Origin: Amycolatopsis sp. NBC_01488
Lineage (GTDB): Bacteria > Actinomycetota > Actinomycetes > Mycobacteriales > Pseudonocardiaceae
Direction of reading: 5' to 3'
NCBI RefSeq assembly: GCF_036227105.1
Contig: NZ_CP109434.1
Coordinates: forward strand, 6,358,501 to 6,422,500
DNA: 64,000 bases
The position numbers and the translations under genes were made by a program. The notes under the pieces were generated by a model, which worked only from the letters and a program-made list of their open reading frames with translations, was not told the origin of the DNA and did no database searches. This document shows positions 58,405 to 64,000 of the stretch, piece by piece (position 1 is the stretch's first letter; every line of letters starts with the position of its first letter).

Positions 58405-58419
58405 TGGCACTGAGTGCCA
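58405..58419. promoter_or_regulatory. TetR operator 2
   Basis: The palindrome TGGCACTGAGTGCCA begins 2 bases after the tetR stop codon. It shares the GGCACTnAGTGCC core with the operator upstream of the same gene. It lies between two convergent TetR genes, where no promoter is expected, so it may serve DNA looping with operator 1 or act as a roadblock. Confidence 0.65.
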
Positions 58420-58427
58420 TCCTGCTT

Positions 58428-59108
58428 TCAGCTCGGTTCGCCGGGCCGGTGGGCGGCCGTGATGCCGGCGAGGATGAGGTCCACCCCGGCGAGGAACTGC
58501 TCGCGGTCGTCGTGCCCGCGCAGCTCGGCCGCCATCGACCGGGTGACCGGGTACTCCTCCGGGTCGAGGTCCTCCCAGGCGCTCGCCACCGCGTCGAGGA
58601 ACTCGGTGCGGTTCGCGTGCGGTATCGCGATCCGGGCGTTCGCCGCGTTTTGCCCGGCCGCCCCGAGGATGTAGCTGACGAGGGCCGACGTCGTCGTGAA
58701 GCGGTGGCCTTCGGGCACGCCCAGCGCGTGGACCGGACGGCCGACGGCTTCGAAGATCCGCGGGGTCACCGATCCGCGCGAGAGCTGCAGCGCCAGCTGC
58801 GTGGCCAGCCACGGGTGGTGGTCGATCGCGTCGAACAGCCCGAGCGCGACCGCGCGGACTTCGTCGCGCGGGGAATCGGCCGAGCCGACCGTCAGCGCGG
58901 CGGCCAGTACGCCGTCGGTGGCGGCGTTGAGCAGCTCGCCCTTGTTCGCCACGTGCCAGTAGATCGCCCCCGCCCCGGTGGCGAGGTGCTCGGTCAGCGT
59001 CCGGAACGTCAGCCCGGCCTCGCCGCTCGTGTCGAGCAGCTCGATCGCCGCTTCGATGATGCGTTCGCGGCTGAGGGCTTCGGTGCGGCGGCGGGTGCGG
59101 GGCGGCAT
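58428..59108 (-). CDS. TetR family regulator of the adjacent flavin monooxygenase
   Basis: The product has 226 residues. The HTH is SRERIIEAAIELLDTSGEAG, then LTFRTLTEHLATGAGAIYWH. The C-terminal domain (VRAVALGLFDAIDHHPWLAT; LVSYILGAAGQNAANARIAI) resembles the TetR_C class that binds planar aromatic ligands. It is divergent from a TetX-like monooxygenase gene. Two tandem palindromes occupy the 69-base gap and overlap the monooxygenase promoter, so direct repression is almost certain. The inducer is probably the substrate of that enzyme. Confidence 0.92.
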   Translation of the reverse strand: MPPRTRRRTEALSRERIIEAAIELLDTSGEAGLTFRTLTEHLATGAGAIYWHVANKGELLNAATDGVLAAALTVGSADSPRDEVRAVALGLFDAIDHHPWLATQLALQLSRGSVTPRIFEAVGRPVHALGVPEGHRFTTTSALVSYILGAAGQNAANARIAIPHANRTEFLDAVASAWEDLDPEEYPVTRSMAAELRGHDDREQFLAGVDLILAGITAAHRPGEPS

Positions 59109-59116
59109 GCCTCATC

Positions 59117-59159
59117 TTGACATGCCTGGAACGCTGTTCCAACATGGAATGACATTCCA
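59117..59159 (+). promoter_or_regulatory. Promoter with tandem TetR operators
   Basis: TTGACA (59117-59122) and CAACAT (59140-59145) form a 17-bp-spaced promoter toward the monooxygenase. Palindrome TGGAACGCTGTTCCA (59127-59141) fills the spacer, and TGGAATGACATTCCA (59145-59159) covers the start-site region. Both share TGGAA-N5-TTCCA, with centres 18 bp apart, so two repressor dimers could bind on nearly the same DNA face. Confidence 0.8.
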
Positions 59160-59177
59160 CAACGCGAAGGAGCCATC

Positions 59178-60284
59178 ATGAACGTCACGATCATCGGCGC
59201 CGGGCTCGGCGGCCTCGTCCTCGCTCGCGTCCTGCACGGCCACGGCGTCCCGGTCACGGTGTACGAAGCCGAACCGTCCCCGGCCGCCCGCAAGCAGGGG
59301 GGCCTGCTCGACATCCACACCCACACCGGCCAGGTCGCCATCGAGGCGGCCGGCCTGACGGACGAGTTCCGGGCGCTCGTCCTGGAGGGGCACCAGGCCA
59401 CCCGGGTCCTCGACCGCGACGGTTCGGTCATCCACGACGAACCCGACGACGGCACCGGAGGCCGTCCCGAAGTGCCACGCGGCGAGTTGCGCCAGCTCCT
59501 GCTCGACTCGCTTCCCGACGACATCGTCCACTGGGGACACCAGGTCACCGGCGTCCGCACGCCGGCCGGCGGCCGCCACGAGGTGACCTTCGCCGACGGC
59601 ACGACCGTCACCACCAGCCTGCTGGTCGGGGCGGACGGCGCCTGGTCGAAGGTCCGGCCGCTGCTCTCCGACGCCGTCCCCGAGTACCTCGGCCGCTCGT
59701 ACGTCGAGACCTTCCTGTACGACGGCGACACCCGGCACCCGGCCGCCGCGAAGGCGGTCGGCGACGGGGCCCTGCTGGCGCTCGCGCCGGGCAAGGGGAT
59801 CCAGGCCCACCGCGAAAAGGCCGGCACCCTGCACACCTACGTCGCGCTGACCGAGCCGGTGGAGTGGTTCGGCGACTTCACCGACGCCGCCGCCGCGATC
59901 GAGCGGACCGCGCGGGAGTTCGAGGGCTGGGCCCCGGAACTCACCGCGCTGATCACCGAGGGCGACACCCCGCCGGTGCTCCGGCCGCTTTACACGCTGC
60001 CGGTCACGCACCGGTGGGACCGCGTGCCGGGGGTGACGCTCGTCGGCGACGCCGTCCACCTGGCGGCCCCGAACGGCGAAGGCGCGAACCTGGCCATGCT
60101 CGACGGCGCCGAACTCGGCCGGGCCCTCACCACGGACGACGACGTCGAGGCCGCCTTGGCCGAGTTCGAGCAGGCGATGTTCACCCGGGGCGCCGAGGCG
60201 GCCGCCGACGGCAACGAACTCCACGAACTGCTCTTCGGCGACGACGCACCGCACGGCCTGGTCGCCCTGTTCCAGGGGCGGTGA
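59178..60284 (+). CDS. TetX-like FAD-dependent monooxygenase
   Basis: The product has 368 residues with AAGGAG before the ATG. FAD motifs: MNVTIIGAGLGGLVLARVLH at the N-terminus, LLVGADGAWSKVRPLL in the middle and VTLVGDAVHLAAPNGEGANL near residue 290. The segment KQGGLLDIHTHTGQVAIEAA parallels the GGxLDLH...GQ region of Tet(X) enzymes, which hydroxylate and inactivate tetracyclines. The full set of substrate residues cannot be judged by eye, and many actinomycete homologues act on other aromatics. Control by a divergent TetR protein through tandem operators supports an inducible defence or catabolic role against a planar aromatic. Confidence 0.88.
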   Translation: MNVTIIGAGLGGLVLARVLHGHGVPVTVYEAEPSPAARKQGGLLDIHTHTGQVAIEAAGLTDEFRALVLEGHQATRVLDRDGSVIHDEPDDGTGGRPEVPRGELRQLLLDSLPDDIVHWGHQVTGVRTPAGGRHEVTFADGTTVTTSLLVGADGAWSKVRPLLSDAVPEYLGRSYVETFLYDGDTRHPAAAKAVGDGALLALAPGKGIQAHREKAGTLHTYVALTEPVEWFGDFTDAAAAIERTAREFEGWAPELTALITEGDTPPVLRPLYTLPVTHRWDRVPGVTLVGDAVHLAAPNGEGANLAMLDGAELGRALTTDDDVEAALAEFEQAMFTRGAEAAADGNELHELLFGDDAPHGLVALFQGR

Positions 60285-60296
60285 CGGGGTCCGAAG

Positions 60297-61217
60297 TCAG
60301 GCGCCGTCGTGGGCGTCGGTCATCAGGTCGGCCAGGTCCTCCGGCGCGAGGAACGACGGCGGGGGCGGCGGGCCCCACGCGTAGAGGCTCTTCTCGCCGG
60401 CGACGACGCGGGGTTCCCAGAGCTGGTCCTCGAGGATGCAGTCGATGTCGGAGTAGTACTCGGAGAAGTTGCCGGCGGGGTCGCGCAGGTACCAGAAGAA
60501 GTTCGAGCCGATGTAGTGCCGGCCCAGGCCCCAGGTGTGGCGCTCCGGGTGGCCTTCGAGCATGGCGGTGGCGCCGCGGCCGACCTCGTCGACGTCGTCG
60601 ACCTCCCACGACGTGTGGTGCAGGAAGGTGACCGGCGCCTGCTGCACCAGCACGTTGTGGTGGTCGGTGGAGCAGCGCATGAAGGCGGCCAGGCCCGGCG
60701 CCTCGTCGCTGACCTTGAACCCGAGGCCCTCGGTGAAGAACCGCTGGGTCGCGGCCTGGTCGGTCGAGCCGAACACGACGTGCCCGAGCTTGCGCGGCCG
60801 CACCGGCGGCTCGCGGTCGATGCCGGGCGCGCGGGTGTTCGCGCGCGTGATCGAGCCGGGACCGTTGTAGGCCACCGGTTCCGGCGGTTCCTGCCGCAAC
60901 CGCGGCGCGACCGAGACGACGACGTCCAGCCCGGTCACCGGGTCCTGGGTGTACAGCGAATCGCCGTCGATGCGGCTTTCGACGTCGAGCCGGGCCAGCG
61001 ACGCGGTGATGCGGCCGAGGTCGTCCGGGTCGTCGGCGCCGACGCCGAGGGTGAGCAACCGGCGCTGCGCGGCCTGCCGGAGCTCGAGCTGCTCGCCACC
61101 GTCGGCGGTGGCGAAGCCGGACGCGGTCGGCGTCAGGCCGAACTCGGTGTAGTACTTGGCGGTCTCGTCGACGTCCGGGACGCCGATGGCGATCTTGGTG
61201 AGGCGGTGCAGGCTCAT
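60297..61217 (-). CDS. Extradiol ring-cleavage dioxygenase (VOC family)
   Basis: The product has 306 residues with GGAGG before the ATG. Two VOC modules are present: residues 1-110 (RLTKIAIGVPDVDETAKYYT) and 140-270. The second carries the 2-His-1-carboxylate iron site: His146 in LGHVVFGSTD, His201 in FLHHTSWEVDD and Glu253 in NFSEYYSDID. This matches catechol 2,3-dioxygenase/BphC/HsaC-type enzymes that cleave a catecholic ring next to its hydroxyls. It is last in a four-gene minus-strand operon and should act on the catechol made by the flavin-dependent oxygenase encoded just before it. Confidence 0.9.
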   Translation of the reverse strand: MSLHRLTKIAIGVPDVDETAKYYTEFGLTPTASGFATADGGEQLELRQAAQRRLLTLGVGADDPDDLGRITASLARLDVESRIDGDSLYTQDPVTGLDVVVSVAPRLRQEPPEPVAYNGPGSITRANTRAPGIDREPPVRPRKLGHVVFGSTDQAATQRFFTEGLGFKVSDEAPGLAAFMRCSTDHHNVLVQQAPVTFLHHTSWEVDDVDEVGRGATAMLEGHPERHTWGLGRHYIGSNFFWYLRDPAGNFSEYYSDIDCILEDQLWEPRVVAGEKSLYAWGPPPPPSFLAPEDLADLMTDAHDGA

Positions 61218-61233
61218 GACGGGTGCCTCCGGG

Positions 61234-62430
61234 TCAGATGAGCGGGGTGATCTGGTCGTCGCGCCCGAGCAGCGCCTTGCCGTAGATCTCGTAGTTGACC
61301 GCAGGCAGCACGATCGCGTGCCGGGCGGCCACCGCGGAATCGCGCCAGATCCGTTGCAGCGGGTTGACCTCGGCGAAGCTGCCCGCGCCGTGCGCCGAGA
61401 GCAGGATGTCGATCGCGCGGGTGATGTTCTCGACGGCCCAGCCGGTGTCGGCGCGGGTGCGCGCGCGGGCTTCGACGCCGGGATACGTGCCTGACGCCGA
61501 CGCCGCGTCGATGTCGTCGGCCGCGCGGTAGGCGTGCAGGTGGGCGGTGTCGACGCGCATCGCGGCTTCGGCGAGCTGGAGCTGGAAGGCGACGGAGTCC
61601 GCCTGCGTCGCGTAGCTCGTGTAGGAGATCGGCTTGCGGGCGGCCTTCTCCTTGACCAGCTTGAGGGCCTTGCGGCCGAGACCGAGCTGCGGGCCGGCCA
61701 GGACCAGCGTCAGCACCGGGACGAGCGCGGCGCGGAAGAGGTCTTCCTCGGGGTCGCCGTTCGCGTACTGGCCGCCGATCGCCGGCGGCACGGACAGCAC
61801 GCGGTGTTCCGGCACGAAGACGTCGTCGGCGATCAGGCAGTTCGAGCCCGACGAGCGCATCCCGGCGACGAACCACGTGTCCTCGAAGCCGAGGTCGGTG
61901 CGGGGGAGCAGGGCCATGCCCTGGTCGACGACCTCGCCGCGCTCGTCGGTCAGCGGGATGCCCAGACCGGCCCAGTCGGCGTGCCACGAGCCGGAGTTGT
62001 AGTACCAGCGCCCGGTGACGCGCCTGCCACCGTCCACTTTGGTCGTCTCGGCGGTCGGGGCGAGCACGCCGGACACCTTCGCGTCCGGGTTCGTGCCCCA
62101 GATGTCGTCCTGGGCCTCGACGCTGAAGAGCCCCGCGAGCCACGCGCAGACGTTGCTCAGCGCGACGACCCACGCGGTGCCGCCGTCCGCTTCGCCGACC
62201 GCGGCCGAGACGTCGAGCATCGCGCGGACCGGCAGGCCGTAGCCGCCGTACCGGCGCGGCTGGGCGATCTTGAACGCGCCGGCCTCGGTCAGCGCGGCGA
62301 TGCTCTCTTCGGCGACCCGCCGGTCGGCCTCGCCCTGGGCGGCGTTGCGCTCCAGCAGCGGCTGGACGTCGGCGATGCGGGTGAGGATCTGCTCGAGGGT
62401 GGGGGCGGGTTGTGCGGTCGCGAGGGTCAT
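61234..62430 (-). CDS. Flavin-dependent oxygenase, acyl-CoA-dehydrogenase fold (HsaA type)
   Basis: The product has 398 residues with AAGGA before the ATG. It shows the acyl-CoA dehydrogenase-like fold of two-component hydroxylases: ALTEAGAFKIAQPRRYGGYG, VSAAVGEADGGTAWVVALSN, GRWYYNSGSWHADWAGLGIP, TWFVAGMRSSGSNCLIADDV and the C-terminal AIDILLSAHGAGSFAEVNPL. The active-site base Glu of true dehydrogenases is not evident. Using FMNH2 or FADH2 from the adjacent reductase, it would ortho-hydroxylate a phenol to a catechol. The HsaA/HsaB/HsaC comparison is the closest, but no other steroid genes are present. Confidence 0.88.
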   Translation of the reverse strand: MTLATAQPAPTLEQILTRIADVQPLLERNAAQGEADRRVAEESIAALTEAGAFKIAQPRRYGGYGLPVRAMLDVSAAVGEADGGTAWVVALSNVCAWLAGLFSVEAQDDIWGTNPDAKVSGVLAPTAETTKVDGGRRVTGRWYYNSGSWHADWAGLGIPLTDERGEVVDQGMALLPRTDLGFEDTWFVAGMRSSGSNCLIADDVFVPEHRVLSVPPAIGGQYANGDPEEDLFRAALVPVLTLVLAGPQLGLGRKALKLVKEKAARKPISYTSYATQADSVAFQLQLAEAAMRVDTAHLHAYRAADDIDAASASGTYPGVEARARTRADTGWAVENITRAIDILLSAHGAGSFAEVNPLQRIWRDSAVAARHAIVLPAVNYEIYGKALLGRDDQITPLI

Positions 62431-62454
62431 GACGTCGTTGTCCTTCCGGGCGGG

Positions 62455-62988
62455 TCAGCGGGCGCAGGCGGCGATCTGGTCGGCGATGAGCGGGCGCGGC
62501 CGCTCGGCGAAGCGGGAGTGGGTGCCGAACGTGCGGTGGGCGTAGACGAGCGGGGGCAGGTCGGTGCGGCCCAGGTCGGTGACCAGGCCGAACAGCAGGA
62601 GGTGGTCGCCGGCCTCGACGACGCGGTCCAGGTCGCAGGCCACCCAGCCGGCGGCGTCGCGCAGCCGGGGCAGCCCGCGGTCGGCGAACCACGCCGTCTC
62701 GCCGCCGAACCGGTCGGCGCCGCGGGTGGCGAACCGGACGGCGAGGTCGTCCTGGCCGTGGCCGAGCAGGTTCACGCCGAACTTCCGCGCGTCGAGCACC
62801 TCGGCCAGCAGCGTCGATCGCCGGTCGAACGCGACGCTCACCAGCGGCGGGTCGAGCGAGAGCGAGGTGAACGAGCTGACGGTCGCTCCTCGCGGCGCAC
62901 CCCCGGCGCGGGTCGTGGTGACGACCGTGACCGGCGCGCAGACCGCCGCCAGCACCGCGCGGAGCCGGTCCCCGTCCACTGTGGTCAT
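62455..62988 (-). CDS. Flavin reductase of a two-component oxygenase
   Basis: The product has 177 residues. The start at ATG 62988 overlaps the stop of the upstream gene (ATGA). Flavin reductase-like domain: AAVCAPVTVVTTTRAGGAPR, GATVSSFTSLSLDPPLVSVA, FGVNLLGHGQDDLAVRFATR and CDLDRVVEAGDHLLLFGLV. It oxidises NAD(P)H to supply free reduced flavin to the oxygenase encoded 24 bases downstream. Confidence 0.92.
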   Translation of the reverse strand: MTTVDGDRLRAVLAAVCAPVTVVTTTRAGGAPRGATVSSFTSLSLDPPLVSVAFDRRSTLLAEVLDARKFGVNLLGHGQDDLAVRFATRGADRFGGETAWFADRGLPRLRDAAGWVACDLDRVVEAGDHLLLFGLVTDLGRTDLPPLVYAHRTFGTHSRFAERPRPLIADQIAACAR

Positions 62989-63827
62989 GACGGCTCCGTG
63001 AACCGGTGGCGCAGCACGCCGATGCCCTCGATCGTGGTGACCAGCTCGTCCCCGGCGGTCAGGAACCGCTGCGGGCTCCGGGCCATGCCGACGCCGGCGG
63101 GGGTGCCGGTGAAGATCAGGTCGCCGGGCCAAAGCGGCAGGATCGCCGACAGCCGCGCGACGAGCTGGGGCACGGAGAAGATCAGGTCGCTGGTGCGGCC
63201 CTTCTGCACCGACTCGCCGTTGACCGCACAGCTCAGCTCGAGGTTGTCGCGGTCGGCGAACTCGTCCGGGGTGACCAGCCACGGGCCGGTGGGCCCGAAC
63301 CCGGGTGCCGACTTGCCGAGGCTGAACTGCGGGGCGGGGCCGGCCAGCTGGACGCTCCGGTCGGAGAGGTCCTGGCCCGCGGTCAGCCCCGCGACGTGGT
63401 CCCAGCCGTGCTCGGCGGAGACGTTCCGCGCCTCCCGGCCGATCACGGCGACCAGCTCGACCTCCCAGTCCACTGTGGACCCGGTGAGCGCGATGTCGCC
63501 GGACGGCCCGGTGAGGCAGCTGGGGAACTTGGTGAACACGGCGGGGGAGTCCGGCAGGCCGAGCCCGGCCTCCGCGGCGTGGTCGCGGTAGTTCAGGCCG
63601 ACGCCGAAGACCTGGGCCGGGGTGGGCGAGGGGGCCCGGAGGCCGGCCTCGTCGAACGCTTCGGCTTCGGTGACCGGCACGCCGGCCGCCCAGGTCGTGA
63701 ACTCCTCCCAGCGGGCGTAGACGGCGTGGGGGTCGGCGGAGAAGCGCTGCCCGCTGGCGCGCTCGACGTCGACGGCGCCGGCTCCGGTGAGGAGGACGAG
63801 CCGGCCGGCGAGGTTGGCGATCCGCAT
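62985..63827 (-). CDS. Fumarylacetoacetate hydrolase-family enzyme
   Basis: The product has 280 residues with GAAAGG before the ATG. FAH-fold marks: VFGVGLNYRDHAAEAGLGLP, SCLTGPSGDIALTGSTVDWE, metal ligands in DWEVELVAVIGR (E...E) and GQDLSDRSVQ (D), and GDLIFTGTPAGVGMARSPQR. In meta-cleavage pathways this family supplies hydratases, decarboxylases or C-C hydrolases acting on the ring-cleavage product. It is the first gene of the operon and probably processes the product of the extradiol dioxygenase. The exact reaction cannot be decided. Confidence 0.88.
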   Translation of the reverse strand: MRIANLAGRLVLLTGAGAVDVERASGQRFSADPHAVYARWEEFTTWAAGVPVTEAEAFDEAGLRAPSPTPAQVFGVGLNYRDHAAEAGLGLPDSPAVFTKFPSCLTGPSGDIALTGSTVDWEVELVAVIGREARNVSAEHGWDHVAGLTAGQDLSDRSVQLAGPAPQFSLGKSAPGFGPTGPWLVTPDEFADRDNLELSCAVNGESVQKGRTSDLIFSVPQLVARLSAILPLWPGDLIFTGTPAGVGMARSPQRFLTAGDELVTTIEGIGVLRHRFTEPS

Positions 63828-63953
63828 CGAGATGCCTTTCGGTGGGTGAGCCCCGGCGCCGTGATCCCACTCGGTCGCGCCCCCGGCCGAGCCGGGGCGG
63901 CGAGGTGCGCCGGTCCGCTCATACTCTGCCCTCGGTATCCGACTGTCAAGACA

Positions 63954-63987
63954 AGAATCGATTCTGGAGTGAAGAGTGTGTTATCGT
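63954..63987. promoter_or_regulatory. Operator and promoter candidates in the divergent region at the window edge
   Basis: The perfect palindrome AGAATCGATTCT (63954-63965) lies between the aromatic-catabolism operon and a probable rightward gene. TATCGT (63982-63987) lies 6 nt before an ATG on the plus strand. On the minus strand TTGACA occurs about 120 bases upstream of the operon's first gene, with GTATGA-like bases 18-20 bp further. The palindrome probably binds the product of the rightward gene. Confidence 0.4.
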
Positions 63988-63993
63988 CTCGGC

Positions 63994-64000
63994 ATGGTGA
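63994..64000 (+). CDS. Start of a rightward gene, probably a regulator, cut by the window edge
   Basis: Only ATGGTGA is visible. Its position 6 nt after a TATCGT box, the pattern of the leaderless regulator genes in this window, and its divergence from a catabolic operon suggest a transcriptional regulator. Nothing of the protein can be read. Confidence 0.3.

Noticed and set aside
58414-59181. Rightward open frames over the TetR gene at 58.4-59.1 kb
   Set aside because: They lie antisense to a clear TetR HTH protein and have no domain or ribosome-binding support.

Overview
This 64-kb window is chromosomal DNA of a very GC-rich actinomycete, most likely a Pseudonocardiales member such as Amycolatopsis. 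The signs are strong G/C bias at third codon positions, many GTG starts, ATGA/GTGA-coupled operons, repeated TAnnnT boxes 6-7 nt before start codons (leaderless genes), PucR, SARP and TetR regulators, Tat substrates and small Pseudonocardiaceae-style lipoproteins. No tRNA, rRNA, CRISPR array or phage module was seen. The only mobile element recognised is one IS110-family insertion. No gene-free stretch exceeds about 250 bases.

Layout. (a) 1-7.0 kb: a truncated membrane protein, a MerR regulator with its operator and oxidoreductase target, a SARP-type regulator, an Asp-nucleophile alpha/beta hydrolase and a flavin hydroxylase. (b) 7.2-11.3 kb: an orphan 1180-residue protein with a Pro/Gly/Thr linker, then a DUF1003 membrane protein. 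(c) 11.4-20.4 kb: a catabolic block. An acyl-CoA ligase / DUF3556 membrane protein / phytoene-desaturase-like oxidoreductase operon and a benzoylformate decarboxylase are flanked by two PucR regulators, the second frameshifted. (d) 22.3-36.7 kb: the most interesting part. A divergent two-component system faces a run of a 1699-residue secreted beta-helix protein, three cupredoxin proteins, a membrane-anchored protein, a CopC-CopD fusion and a STAS protein. Copper ligands of a complete multicopper oxidase appear to be divided between two adjacent polypeptides, which suggests a heteromeric, surface-associated metal or phenol oxidase.

(e) 36.7-42.5 kb: a locus resembling sulfur or thioether salvage (flavin monooxygenases, GNAT, amino-acid-type ABC importer). 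It is decaying: two monooxygenase remnants and a permease with an in-frame stop. (f) 42.5-51.5 kb: an Lrp regulator, a hydrolase, a second two-component system that meets a DUF1501/DUF1800 pair at a perfect 26-bp inverted repeat, a DinB protein with a possible upstream mini-ORF, a lipoprotein and an MFS exporter. (g) 51.5-54.9 kb: IS110 sits between the exporter and a cupin-hydrolase fusion. Joining its flanks restores a tight two-gene operon opposite a TetR gene. (h) 55-60.3 kb: a membrane protein, an ATPase-fold anti-sigma-like protein, a GNAT, two TetR genes with clear palindromic operators, and a TetX-like flavin monooxygenase. (i) 60.3-63.8 kb: a four-gene aromatic meta-cleavage operon (FAH-fold enzyme, flavin reductase, oxygenase, extradiol dioxygenase), with a probable divergent gene starting at the window edge.
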